A DNA stretch of 9,219 nucleotides from Ignavibacteriota bacterium (GCA_003158365.1 PMIW01000188.1:17340-26558); one strand, 5' to 3'; positions 1 to 7,026 are shown, numbered from the stretch's first letter. Notes: a model not told the origin generated them from the letters alone. Program-made: numbers and translations.

Positions 1-960
1 GCATCATTTAAATTCGGTTATATAGATTTTTATAAATTTAATACAATTAATACAATCGGATATCTTGCTCTGCTTTTGATTTTATTTACTGCTAAGAAAG
101 AAACACTGAAAATGCGATTATATATTTCTTCCATTATTATTGTGGTGTTGATTTTCTTTAATATAAATTACGACAATAATTTAAAAATAACTTTTCTCTA
201 TGTAGGGCAGGGCGACTGCACTTTAATAGAAACTCCGGACGGCAGTAATATATTGATAGACTGCGGAATGAAGGATTTTAAATTTAACAGCGGAGAAAGT
301 ACAATTGTACCTTATTTAAAAAGAAAAGGAATCAACAAGATTGACCTGCTGATTCTTACTCACCTCCACAATGACCATATTGGCGGTATAGAATCCGTAC
401 TGGAAAATATTAAAGTGAGTAAAATTATCTCCGACGGAGCTGCCGAAGAAAATTCTCTCATTTATAAAATGAATAAATTAATTATTGAAAATAAAATACC
501 TGTGGAAAAATTTTACAGCGGAGATTTTATAGAAGGCTATGGCAACCTGAGATTATTTTTTCTAAACCCAATACAAAATGATTCGCTTCACACAAAAGAG
601 CATTCAAAATCAATGGTAGTGAAATTAGTTTATGGAAAGACACAGGCACTCCTTCTTGGTGATTTAAGTGTTGAAGGAGAAACGTTTGTTACAAGTAATT
701 TCGGTAAATTTTTAAAATCAGATATACTAAAAGTATCACATCACGGAAGTAAAAATGCCTCGTCTATCACATTTCTCTCCGAATGCAAACCCGAATACGC
801 AGTCATTTCCTGCGGTAAGGATAACGTTTTCGGACATCCCTCGGATTTAGTACTTGCCAAGCTCGAAGTAATGGGAGCAAAAGTCTTCAGGACCGACAGA
901 GACGGTGCAGTTATCTTCGAAAGCGACGGAAAAACTTTAGAACTTGTGAAGTGGAAATAA
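1..960 (+). CDS. comEC: ComEC/Rec2-family competence protein, C-terminal part (5' end outside window)
   Basis: ComEC is the inner-membrane channel that brings single-stranded DNA into the cytoplasm during natural transformation; many carry a C-terminal metallo-beta-lactamase domain. The frame is open from base 1 with no stop, so the TTG at 76 is unlikely to be the true start and the gene is cut by the window edge. Numbering from base 1, two hydrophobic segments (about residues 16-30 and 39-54) separated by a charged loop precede the beta-lactamase fold, which starts at FLYVGQGDCTLIETP. Metal-site motifs are HLHNDHIGG (His121, His123, Asp125, His126), LLLGDLS (Asp221) and SHHGS (His247, His248), then FGHPSDLV (His279) and the ComEC-typical FRTDRDGA near the end. 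Nothing visible disrupts the domain. An alternative is a membrane-anchored stand-alone MBL hydrolase, but the upstream hydrophobic open frame favours ComEC. A promoter cannot be judged here. Confidence 0.8.
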   Translation, partial: ASFKFGYIDFYKFNTINTIGYLALLLILFTAKKETLKMRLYISSIIIVVLIFFNINYDNNLKITFLYVGQGDCTLIETPDGSNILIDCGMKDFKFNSGESTIVPYLKRKGINKIDLLILTHLHNDHIGGIESVLENIKVSKIISDGAAEENSLIYKMNKLIIENKIPVEKFYSGDFIEGYGNLRLFFLNPIQNDSLHTKEHSKSMVVKLVYGKTQALLLGDLSVEGETFVTSNFGKFLKSDILKVSHHGSKNASSITFLSECKPEYAVISCGKDNVFGHPSDLVLAKLEVMGAKVFRTDRDGAVIFESDGKTLELVKWK

Positions 961-965
961 AAGAA

Positions 966-1044
966 AGACTACAAAAGTCTGAGTTAATAATCATAAAAGT
1001 TCTGTTTGCAATAGAAATTTTACAAAAGGAGACTTTTATAGTCT
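966..1044. repeat. Pair of related small hairpins forming a larger inverted repeat
   Basis: AGACT-ACAAA-AGTCT (966-980) and AGACT-TTTAT-AGTCT (1030-1044) are each small 5-base dyads. They are also reverse complements of each other at 14 of 15 positions, so the region can fold either as two small hairpins or one long stem with a 49-base loop. It follows the comEC stop directly. There is no T-tract, so a classical terminator is not supported. The rest of the spacer to 1154 is AT-rich; no convincing promoter or Shine-Dalgarno sequence is seen. Confidence 0.4.
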
Positions 1045-1066
1045 AAGATTCACTTTCCAATTTTTT

Positions 1067-1094
1067 ATATTTTATATTTCATATTTTATATTAA
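1067..1094. repeat. Short AT-rich tandem duplication
   Basis: ATATTTTATATT occurs at 1067-1078 and again at 1081-1092, a 14-base period. It lies in the AT-rich leader of the nitroreductase-family gene. It could be an UP-element-like stretch or simple low complexity; the sequence does not decide. Confidence 0.4.
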
Positions 1095-1154
1095 TATTGG
1101 AGTGTAAGTTAGTTTTTATTAAGTATTAACAATTTTAAAAGATAAATTATTTAT

Positions 1155-2183
1155 ATGAAAAATAATTTAATGGCTTGGGAAGTTTCTGAAAATGATTTTC
1201 CAAAAAGCGGAAGTGCAAAAGATAAATTAAAATTCTTCGTAAAATATGCGATTCTTGCTCCGTCCGGGCATAATACACAACCGTGGCTGTTTGAGATAAA
1301 TGATGACGAGATGTCTATTAATCTTTATGCGGACAGAACAAGAGCCCTGCCCGTAATAGACCCGGATGATACCGAATTGATTATAAGCTGCGGTGCCGCT
1401 CTCGAAAACCTGATAGTGGCTTTAAAATATTTTGAATATTATGCCGAAGTCGAATACTTCCCTTCTGAAACCGATAACGATTTACTCGCAAAAATAAAAC
1501 CGATGATTGGTTATGAACCCGATGCAGAAGATAAAAAATTATTCAATGCTATTAAGACAAGGCATACGAACAGGCTTCCATTTGCTGATGATACAGTTGA
1601 CGGATACAGGCTGGATAAATTAAAAACTATAGTAAGCGAAGAAAATGTTAACCTTCTTGTAATCGAAGGCGAACAAGTCCGTGAAGAAGTTATAAAAATT
1701 ATCGAGCAAGGAGATAAAGCTCAGGCTACAAATAAAAGTTTCTGCAGAGAACTTGCGCAGTGGGTTCATCCTAACCGTACAAACAGCAAAGACGGAATAC
1801 CGGGATATGCATTTGGCATGGGTGATTTGATTTCATTCGGAAGTCCTTTCTTTATAGGTAACCTGAACTGGGGTGATATACAGGCAGGACGCGACAGGAA
1901 CCTCGTTAAAGGCTCGCCTGTTCTTGCTGTGATAGAAAGCAAAAATAATAATCCGATTGACTGGCTAAGAACAGGAATGGCACTCGAAAAACTGCTGCTG
2001 AAGGCAAGTTCGGAAGGAATTGCCGCTTCATATCTGAATCAGCCTATAGAAGTTCCTGAATTAAAGGAAAAGCTTGTAAAATTATTACACCTTAAAGGCT
2101 ATCCTCATTTGATAATCAGGATGGGTTACGGCAAAGAAGTAAAAGCAACGCCGAGAAGAGACCTTGAAGAAGTAATAAGATAA
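1155..2183 (+). CDS. Acg-like nitroreductase-family FMN-binding protein
   Basis: This belongs to the nitroreductase superfamily, in the two-lobed branch containing mycobacterial Acg/Rv3131-type proteins, which bind FMN; for several members no enzymatic reaction is established and FMN sequestration has been proposed. At 342 residues the length fits that branch. Visible motifs are LAPSGHNTQPW (residues 34-44, N-terminal flavin-site signature), SCGAALENL (78-86), TRHTNRLPF (135-143, start of the second lobe), GSPVLAVI (253-260), TGMALEKLLLKAS (273-285) and the terminal RMGYG/TPRR (322-335). There is no signal peptide or membrane segment, so it is cytoplasmic. ATG 1155 is used because it precedes the first conserved block by a normal distance; no Shine-Dalgarno sequence precedes it. 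The stop overlaps the next start by one base (TAATG), suggesting co-transcription and translational coupling with the membrane methyltransferase-like gene. Substrate is unknown. Confidence 0.82.
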   Translation: MKNNLMAWEVSENDFPKSGSAKDKLKFFVKYAILAPSGHNTQPWLFEINDDEMSINLYADRTRALPVIDPDDTELIISCGAALENLIVALKYFEYYAEVEYFPSETDNDLLAKIKPMIGYEPDAEDKKLFNAIKTRHTNRLPFADDTVDGYRLDKLKTIVSEENVNLLVIEGEQVREEVIKIIEQGDKAQATNKSFCRELAQWVHPNRTNSKDGIPGYAFGMGDLISFGSPFFIGNLNWGDIQAGRDRNLVKGSPVLAVIESKNNNPIDWLRTGMALEKLLLKASSEGIAASYLNQPIEVPELKEKLVKLLHLKGYPHLIIRMGYGKEVKATPRRDLEEVIR

Positions 2184-2635
2184 TGAACTTAAAAATTTGG
2201 CCGGGCTCCGTTAAATCTGCGATGCTGGTTATAATCCAGTTTGCATGCCTGTTTATTCTGGGTTATACAGGTCAGTTGATTCCTCAAAATTATATTCTAA
2301 CATCCATAATAATTCTCTCACTGTTTCTTGCATTGTGGGCAATGATAATAATGAAATTCAATTTCAACGCTGCACCTGAAGTACTTCCCGGTGTCACGTT
2401 AAAAACAAACGGTCCTTATAAATTAATCCGCCACCCTATGTACACTGCAATTTTCGGGCTGACGATTCCGTGGATTGTTAATGATTTTTCCTTATTCAGG
2501 CTTATTACTTTTTTGATTCTTTTAGTAAATCAATTTATTAAAATGCATTACGAGGAAAAAATGCTTTCGGAGAAATTCCCTGAATATACGGAATATAAAA
2601 AACGAACCAAAAGAATTATTCCTTTCGTATTTTAA
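2183..2635 (+). CDS. Isoprenylcysteine carboxyl methyltransferase-like membrane protein
   Basis: This is a 150-residue integral membrane protein of the ICMT/phospholipid methyltransferase-like group, whose characterised members transfer methyl groups from S-adenosylmethionine. The C-terminal signature is clear: TNGPYKLIRHPMYTAI (75-90), containing the RHPMY core, followed by EEKMLSEKFPEYTEYKKRTKRIIPF (split here as EEKMLSEKFPEY, 124-135, and TEYKKRTKRIIPF, 136-148). The conserved Glu pair and Tyr of this block normally help form the cofactor pocket. Hydrophobic segments lie at about 11-30, 38-57, 86-98 and 104-119. Bacterial members are common and mostly uncharacterised, and usually have no prenylated protein target, so the substrate cannot be named. 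The ATG shares its A with the TAA of the upstream gene. The 3' end is only 9 bases from the convergent pseudouridine synthase, with no terminator between them. Confidence 0.8.
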   Translation: MNLKIWPGSVKSAMLVIIQFACLFILGYTGQLIPQNYILTSIIILSLFLALWAMIIMKFNFNAAPEVLPGVTLKTNGPYKLIRHPMYTAIFGLTIPWIVNDFSLFRLITFLILLVNQFIKMHYEEKMLSEKFPEYTEYKKRTKRIIPFVF

Positions 2636-2644
2636 AATTGCGTA

Positions 2645-3634
2645 TCAATTTTTTTCCCCGATTTTATAGATTATGTTTTGCATATCGATAGGAAGTTCCG
2701 ACTCAAAAAACATATTCTCTTTTGTCCTCGGGTGAATAAAACCCAGCACCCTCGCGTGCAGTGCCTGTCTCGGCATTTCCCCTAGAAGGTTTTTTATCTG
2801 TGCTTTTATGTTATTAGTGAGTATAACGCTGTGAGGTGTCCGCCCTCCGTATGTTTCATCACCAAATACAGGATGTCCGATAGAAGAAAGATGAACTCTA
2901 ATCTGGTGGGTTCTGCCGGTTTTTAAAATTAATCTAATCAGCGATAAAAATTCGAATTCCCTTATTACTTCATAATCAGTGATTGCATTTTTTCCGCTTT
3001 CATCTTCATCATCTATCACGGCTACTTTTTTTCTGTCTCTTTTATCCCTGCCCAGCCTGCTTTCAATCGTGCCGGATTTCTTTTTCAGCTTTCCCCAGAT
3101 TATCGAATTATATTCCCGTTGAATAGTATGTTTAAAAAACTGGTCAGAAAGTTTTCTGTGTGTAATTTCATCTTTTGCAATAACCAGTAATCCGGATGTA
3201 TCTTTATCTAACCTGTGCACAATTCCTGCCCTTTCGAATCCGTTAATATTCGAAAGAGTATCATTTTTCTGCAGGGCATAATACATAATTGCGTTTACAA
3301 GCGTACCCGAATAATTTTTATATGCGGGATGGGTAACCATGCCGGCAGTTTTATTTACAATCAATAAATATTCATCTTCAAAAACTATTTCCAGCGGTAT
3401 ATTTTCGGGTAAAATATCCTGTTTTTCGGGAACAGGCAGTTCAATCTCAATCTCATCGAACGGTTTCAGCATGTAGTTTGATTTAACGAAATTCCCGTTT
3501 ACCGTCACATTTCCAAGATTTATGGACTTTTGGACCTTAGTTCTGGATGCATTTTCGACAAACTGTGTAATGTACTTATCCAGGCGTGTACGCTCTTTAA
3601 TATCTGGTACCGATAACTTATAATTTTTCTGCAC
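2645..3634 (-). CDS. rluD: RluA/RluD-family 23S rRNA pseudouridine synthase
   Basis: This cytoplasmic enzyme isomerises uridine to pseudouridine in RNA; RluD-type members act on helix 69 of 23S rRNA. An N-terminal S4 RNA-binding domain (about residues 16-70, with RLDKYI, SRTKVQKSI, GNVTVNG) precedes the catalytic domain. The catalytic motif HRLDKDTSGLL is at 140-150, with Asp143 the expected nucleophile. Other family blocks are VNKTAGMVTHP (93-103), KTGRTHQIRVHL (238-249), GHPVFGDETYGG (253-264) and RQALHARVLGFIHP (289-302). The 329-residue length is normal. The start is a GTG (3634-3632): no in-frame ATG lies between it and the S4 domain. S4 plus HRLDKDTSG fits RluD better than RluA, but RluC-like or tRNA specificity cannot be excluded from sequence alone. 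It is divergent from the small exported protein gene. Confidence 0.9.
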   Translation of the reverse strand: MQKNYKLSVPDIKERTRLDKYITQFVENASRTKVQKSINLGNVTVNGNFVKSNYMLKPFDEIEIELPVPEKQDILPENIPLEIVFEDEYLLIVNKTAGMVTHPAYKNYSGTLVNAIMYYALQKNDTLSNINGFERAGIVHRLDKDTSGLLVIAKDEITHRKLSDQFFKHTIQREYNSIIWGKLKKKSGTIESRLGRDKRDRKKVAVIDDEDESGKNAITDYEVIREFEFLSLIRLILKTGRTHQIRVHLSSIGHPVFGDETYGGRTPHSVILTNNIKAQIKNLLGEMPRQALHARVLGFIHPRTKENMFFESELPIDMQNIIYKIGEKN

Positions 3635-3659
3635 TTTACAACTTTACAATTTATTAATA

Positions 3660-3678
3660 AAAAAGTTTGAAACTTTTT
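3660..3678. promoter_or_regulatory. 19-base palindrome in divergent intergenic region, candidate operator
   Basis: AAAAAGTTT-G-AAACTTTTT is a perfect dyad with 9-base arms around a single central base. It sits in the 118-base spacer between the start of the pseudouridine synthase (minus) and the small exported protein (plus), 26 bases from the former. A regulator-binding site is possible. The composition (only A, T and one G/C per arm) makes chance occurrence in AT-rich DNA plausible. Confidence 0.35.
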
Positions 3679-3734
3679 GATCTGTAAAACGTCTATATAC
3701 TAAAGACAATAAAAAAGCAATTTGAAAATAGCTT

Positions 3735-3742
3735 AAAGGGGG
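3735..3742 (+). promoter_or_regulatory. Shine-Dalgarno-like site for small exported protein
   Basis: AAAGGGGG lies 10 bases before the ATG at 3753. AGGGGG can pair with the UCCUCC anti-Shine-Dalgarno core with one G-U pair. It is noteworthy because the other genes in the window lack such a site. Confidence 0.45.
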
Positions 3743-3752
3743 CTTAAACAAA

Positions 3753-4127
3753 ATGAAAAAAATAAAACTAATAATCGCAACTTCACTTCTAATGGTTTCT
3801 CTGGTTTCCACCGGTTTTGCAAACAGCGGCGGAGACGAAAAAATGTTAACTTCAAAGACAGTAATTTCTCTTAATAACCAAATATACGATGAAATTTTGA
3901 ATGTATTGAATCTGCCTGTTTATTTAGCATTTGAAGATAAAAATCTTAAGGGAGATGCTTATGTAACAATTGCAGTTAATAATGACGGTAAAATTGTCAT
4001 TGCAAAAATTTTCGGTGAAAATGATATGTTAAATAAATATCTGAAAAGCAAGATAAGTTCCAGAAATTTATGGACTCCGCAAAAATATGCAAACAGCTAT
4101 TTCAGATATAAAATCCATGTAGATTAA
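3753..4127 (+). CDS. Small exported protein with TonB C-terminal-like fold (hypothetical)
   Basis: This 124-residue protein has a textbook Sec signal peptide: charged MKKIK, a hydrophobic core (about 6-19) and probable cleavage after Ala23 (GFA-NSGG). The roughly 100-residue mature part is compact. GDAYVTIAVNNDGKIVIAKI (67-86) followed by LNKYLKSKI and a final FRYKIHVD strand resembles the strand-helix-strand pattern of TonB C-terminal domains (V-x-I-x-V-x-x-D-G-K-I). There is no N-terminal membrane anchor or proline-rich rod as in a real TonB, so it is probably a stand-alone periplasmic or secreted domain. I do not recognise a named family. It stands alone: divergent promoter region upstream and a strong terminator 28 bases after the stop. 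ATG 3753 is supported by the signal peptide and the purine-rich site before it. Confidence 0.75.
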   Translation: MKKIKLIIATSLLMVSLVSTGFANSGGDEKMLTSKTVISLNNQIYDEILNVLNLPVYLAFEDKNLKGDAYVTIAVNNDGKIVIAKIFGENDMLNKYLKSKISSRNLWTPQKYANSYFRYKIHVD

Positions 4128-4155
4128 AACAGTTAATTCCTCATATACTCTAAGT

Positions 4156-4189
4156 AAACGCCGCCTGTATTTTTCAGGCGGCGTTTTTT
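4156..4189 (+). terminator. Strong intrinsic terminator
   Basis: A perfect 12-base stem, AAACGCCGCCTG (4156-4167) and CAGGCGGCGTTT (4175-4186), with a 7-base loop, runs into a six-T tract (4184-4189). It ends the small exported protein transcript. The remaining spacer to 4319 is AT-rich with nothing recognisable. Confidence 0.93.
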
Positions 4190-4319
4190 GTAATTACTTC
4201 CTGATAATCATGATAATATAATATTATAAATTTCAAACATTAAATTCAGATTTAGCACTTTTTCGCATAGCTAACTTCTTTATATTTAATGGTGTTAGAA
4301 TAAACACTTAAAAAATAAC

Positions 4320-4348
4320 TTGAAATTGATTATTTAAACGATTATCTT
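4320..4348 (+). promoter_or_regulatory. Candidate sigma-70-like promoter for the lytic transglycosylase gene
   Basis: TTGAAA (4320-4325), a 17-base spacer and TATCTT (4343-4348) lie 26 bases before the start codon. The same -35 sequence and spacing occur before the tRNA gene. Transcription would start near 4355, leaving a short leader. In AT-rich DNA such matches arise by chance, so this is moderate evidence. Confidence 0.4.
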
Positions 4349-4374
4349 ATTTTCAAATTAAAAAATTTTAGAAT

Positions 4375-6921
4375 ATGGAAAAAACTTTTTTACTTATTCC
4401 GGGGAAGAGGTTTTTTTATTATTTACTGGCAGTAATTTTATTATCGGCACTTTCCGATTTCATGACAGGCTGTACCGGTGCCAAAGGTCCCGAAACAGAT
4501 GTTGAAAGGCAAAAAGATTCACTGGGAATATACACGGTGATAGACAAAGCTATGCTCCAGTATAAACAAACTCTCCTGCTGAATGAAAACGAGCAGCCCG
4601 CAAAAGCAAAAGATTCATTCGAGCAAACGCTTACATTATTAAAGAAAGTAGATAACAGAGTTCTGGAAAACCCGAGAAACACAGTCTGGAAAAAAGATTA
4701 TTCCGAACTTGTTAAAAGTGTTGTTCAGGATTACTTATATACACAGTCAAATATTTCAGATAAGAGTTCTGTTTTTAAATTTGCCAAGAAATACGGTATT
4801 GACTACGAAACAAGTAAACAGTTTACGGAATCCGAGGAAAATGAAGCTCTGCCTGAAGGTTCCGATGTTAAGCTTATCAGGAACAAGGCAGTCGATGAAT
4901 ACATAGACTTCTTTTCCAAGACAGAAAGAGGACGTGCTTTCATGGATAAGTGTTTTTACAGGTCCGGAAAGTATTTTTCATTAATGAGAAAAATCCTGCG
5001 CAATAATAATGCTCCCGAAGAACTGATTTATTTATCGGTTCAGGAATCGGGACTGAATCCGACAATTGTATCCAGAGCAGGTGCAGTCGGACTCTGGCAG
5101 TTCATGCCTTCGACAGGCAGTGCATACGGCCTGTATCAGGATAATTTCAGAGACGACAGAAGGGATTTCGAAAAAGCGACAGATGCGGCAGCAAGGCATT
5201 TGAAGGACCTGTACAAATCTTTAGGCGACTGGTATCTTGCTTTCGCAGCTTATAATGCAGGTCCGGGAAGAATTACGAATGCAATGAGTAAAAGCGGTTC
5301 GAAGGATTACTGGGAATTAAGGTCTTACCTTCCCGGTGAAACTAAAAATTACGTGCCGTCAATTCTGGCATTATCTTTCATATTCAGGAATCCTTCAGAT
5401 TATGGATTCAAGGATATTGAATACGGGCAGACACTCTCATTCGACAGGGTCAGCATAAAAGGAGAACTCACGCTCGATAAAGTTGCAGAGTTTTGCGGAA
5501 GCGACATTGAAACGATAAGAGATTTAAATTCGGAACTTATAGGAGATGCCGTTCCGAATTACGATGTACCTTACATGCTGAGAGTTCCGCACGGTACATT
5601 TAAAACATTTGCCGCAAATTACCAGAAATCATCCGAATTCGACAAGAACGGTAAAGTCACACCTGAATTTGCAGGCAACGAATCAAAAGGATTCGTGACC
5701 GAATTAAAAGACGTAACTTATGTAGTGAAAAATTATGACCCGGGAGAAACGCGATACGTGGGCGTTTCAACGGGCAAGAAGAAACTGATATATACTTACA
5801 GGGGAACCGAACAGCTTAATGCAATCGCTGATTCATTTTACGTCAGGCCGACCGACCTGAGAATATGGAATAATATTTCCTATGCAACATCACTAAAGCC
5901 AAAACAGGAAATTTCAATTTTTCTGTCGGGTAAGATGTATAATAAATTTTACGGAATAAAAGAAGAGCCGAAAGAAGTGAAAGTCGAAGTGCTGGACACT
6001 GCTTCGCATAAAAGCAAGAATGATGAGGAATCCTCATTATTCGAAAAATTAAAGGAAAAGAAGAATCAGCCTGAAGTAACAAAGAACAACAAAGACAGTA
6101 AACAACAGACTGATGTTGTAAACAAGAAAGAGATTAAAAAGGAAAAGACCGAAGTTGTTCAGAAAAAAGCAAAAGACAACAAGACAAATTCCGAATACGA
6201 AACATATACTGTAAAATCAGGCGATTTCTTAAGCAAGATTGCGGAAGACTACGGTGTATCCGTTAGTGATTTGAAAGAATGGAATAACATTACAGGTGAA
6301 AAAATATTAGTCGGGCAAAAGCTGAGAATTTATTCCGCTGAAGACGCTGCAGATAAAAAACAGAAAAAAGATAAAAATACAAAGACGAAACCCACTACCC
6401 ACACAGTTCAGGAAGGTGAAAACCTTACTTTAATAGCAGATAAATATGATGTATCGGTTGAGGATTTAAAAGACTGGAATGACCTCGATGGCGATGTAAT
6501 AATCCCCGGTCAAAAACTTACGGTTGTAGAGCCAAAACAGCAAAAAAAGTCCAAAGACACAAAAGTAATTAAAAAAGCAAAAACTCACATTGTAAAAGAG
6601 GGTGAAAACCTAACAATGATAGCCGAAAAATACGATTTAACCGTCAAGCAGTTAAAAGACTGGAATGAACTCGACGGTGATGTAATACAGGCAGGAGACG
6701 AGCTTGTACTTACTGCCCCAAAAGATGTCAAGAAAAAAGCAGTTGAAAAACAGGAAGTACAGAAGACATATAAAGTCAAAAAAGGCGATAATTTACAGAT
6801 AATAGCGGATAAATTCGATGTTACTGTAAAAGAGTTGAAACTCTGGAATGAGCTTGACGACAACACAATATTAGTCGGTCAGGAACTAAAAGTAACGGCC
6901 CCAAAGAAAAAGAAGAAATAA
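4375..6921 (+). CDS. mltD: MltD-like membrane-bound lytic murein transglycosylase with LysM repeats
   Basis: This enzyme would cleave the MurNAc-GlcNAc bond of peptidoglycan, forming 1,6-anhydroMurNAc ends, in the periplasm. Residues 11-32 are a hydrophobic signal ending in MTGC, a relaxed lipobox, so Cys33 is probably lipidated. After a helical region (about 45-205) comes the SLT domain (about 208-340): catalytic Glu224 in SVQESGLNP, AGAVGLWQFMPSTG (235-248), LAFAAYNAGPGRI (288-300) and NYVPSILA (325-332). Two degenerate LysM-like segments follow (about 355-407 and 470-518), then a Lys/Glu-rich linker (about 528-607) and four clear LysM repeats at 610-654, 674-718, 737-780 and 797-841, separated by lysine-rich spacers and ending in a poly-Lys tail. 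LysM binds GlcNAc-containing glycan. At 848 residues it is longer than E. coli MltD (about 450) because of the extra LysM units and linkers. It appears monocistronic. Confidence 0.92.
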   Translation: MEKTFLLIPGKRFFYYLLAVILLSALSDFMTGCTGAKGPETDVERQKDSLGIYTVIDKAMLQYKQTLLLNENEQPAKAKDSFEQTLTLLKKVDNRVLENPRNTVWKKDYSELVKSVVQDYLYTQSNISDKSSVFKFAKKYGIDYETSKQFTESEENEALPEGSDVKLIRNKAVDEYIDFFSKTERGRAFMDKCFYRSGKYFSLMRKILRNNNAPEELIYLSVQESGLNPTIVSRAGAVGLWQFMPSTGSAYGLYQDNFRDDRRDFEKATDAAARHLKDLYKSLGDWYLAFAAYNAGPGRITNAMSKSGSKDYWELRSYLPGETKNYVPSILALSFIFRNPSDYGFKDIEYGQTLSFDRVSIKGELTLDKVAEFCGSDIETIRDLNSELIGDAVPNYDVPYMLRVPHGTFKTFAANYQKSSEFDKNGKVTPEFAGNESKGFVTELKDVTYVVKNYDPGETRYVGVSTGKKKLIYTYRGTEQLNAIADSFYVRPTDLRIWNNISYATSLKPKQEISIFLSGKMYNKFYGIKEEPKEVKVEVLDTASHKSKNDEESSLFEKLKEKKNQPEVTKNNKDSKQQTDVVNKKEIKKEKTEVVQKKAKDNKTNSEYETYTVKSGDFLSKIAEDYGVSVSDLKEWNNITGEKILVGQKLRIYSAEDAADKKQKKDKNTKTKPTTHTVQEGENLTLIADKYDVSVEDLKDWNDLDGDVIIPGQKLTVVEPKQQKKSKDTKVIKKAKTHIVKEGENLTMIAEKYDLTVKQLKDWNELDGDVIQAGDELVLTAPKDVKKKAVEKQEVQKTYKVKKGDNLQIIADKFDVTVKELKLWNELDDNTILVGQELKVTAPKKKKK
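6202..6897 (+). repeat. Four tandem LysM-encoding units
   Basis: Units lie at 6202-6336, 6394-6528, 6583-6714 and 6763-6897, each encoding a Y/H-x-V-x-x-G-(D/E)-x-L...IA...Y/F-(D/G)-V...LK-x-WN...G pattern. The second and third are closest (shared EGENLT, LKDWN, LDGDVI), suggesting a relatively recent duplication. Spacers of about 15-20 residues are lysine-rich. Confidence 0.85.
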
Positions 6922-6959
6922 GAAGCATAAGTATACGCACCAAATTGAATTAAATAACT

Positions 6960-6990
6960 CGTTCCCGGTTCAAGGATTGGGAACGTTTTT
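6960..6990 (+). terminator. Intrinsic terminator after the lytic transglycosylase gene
   Basis: CGTTCCC (6960-6966) pairs with GGGAACG (6979-6985) across a 12-base loop and is followed by five T (6986-6990). It lies 38 bases after the stop. Its outer stem is shared with the next hairpin (6999-7026). Confidence 0.75.
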
Positions 6991-6998
6991 ATTTAAGC

Positions 6999-7026
6999 CT
7001 CGTTCCAACGCTCCTGCGTGGGAACG
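6999..7026. repeat. REP-like hairpin
   Basis: CGTTCCAACGC (7001-7011) and GCGTGGGAACG (7016-7026) form an 11-base stem with one A-G mismatch and a TCCT loop, preceded by CT. Palindromes of the form CGTTCCCACGC...GCGTGGGAACG are, to my knowledge, widespread interspersed repeats in bacterial genomes. Here CTCGTTCC, 13 bases, GGGAACG is identical in layout to the hairpin at 6958-6985. It is followed by CTATTTTTT, so it could also act as a weak terminator. Confidence 0.6.

Noticed and set aside
76..960. A complete 294-residue MBL protein starting at TTG 76
   Set aside because: The same frame is open back to base 1 and encodes hydrophobic sequence, so the gene is better read as truncated by the window edge.
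1097..1129. Promoter TTGGAG ... TATTAA before the nitroreductase-family gene
   Set aside because: Spacing to TATTAA is 14 or 21 bases and the match at 17 is poor; AT-rich background makes such hits expected.
2636..2644. Terminator between the convergent methyltransferase-like and pseudouridine synthase genes
   Set aside because: The gap is 9 bases and no stem-loop with a T-tract is visible there.
3676..3706. Promoter for the small exported protein (TTGATC ... TATACT or TAAAGA)
   Set aside because: TATACT at 3696-3701 is only 13 bases from TTGATC, and the alternative TAAAGA with an 18-base spacer matches poorly, so no pair was convincing.
3691..3707. GTCT...AGAC mini-dyad in the divergent spacer
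   Set aside because: Four-base arms are too short to distinguish from chance in this composition.
4419..4682. Minus-strand open frame inside the lytic transglycosylase gene
   Set aside because: It is antisense to a well-supported coding region and its product resembles no family; the same applies to minus-strand frames at 5843-6082 and 6585-6866 and to the plus-strand overlap at 4709-4906.
6202..6897. Repeats as a CRISPR-like or satellite array
   Set aside because: The periodicity is in frame and matches LysM protein repeats; the DNA repeats are diverged.
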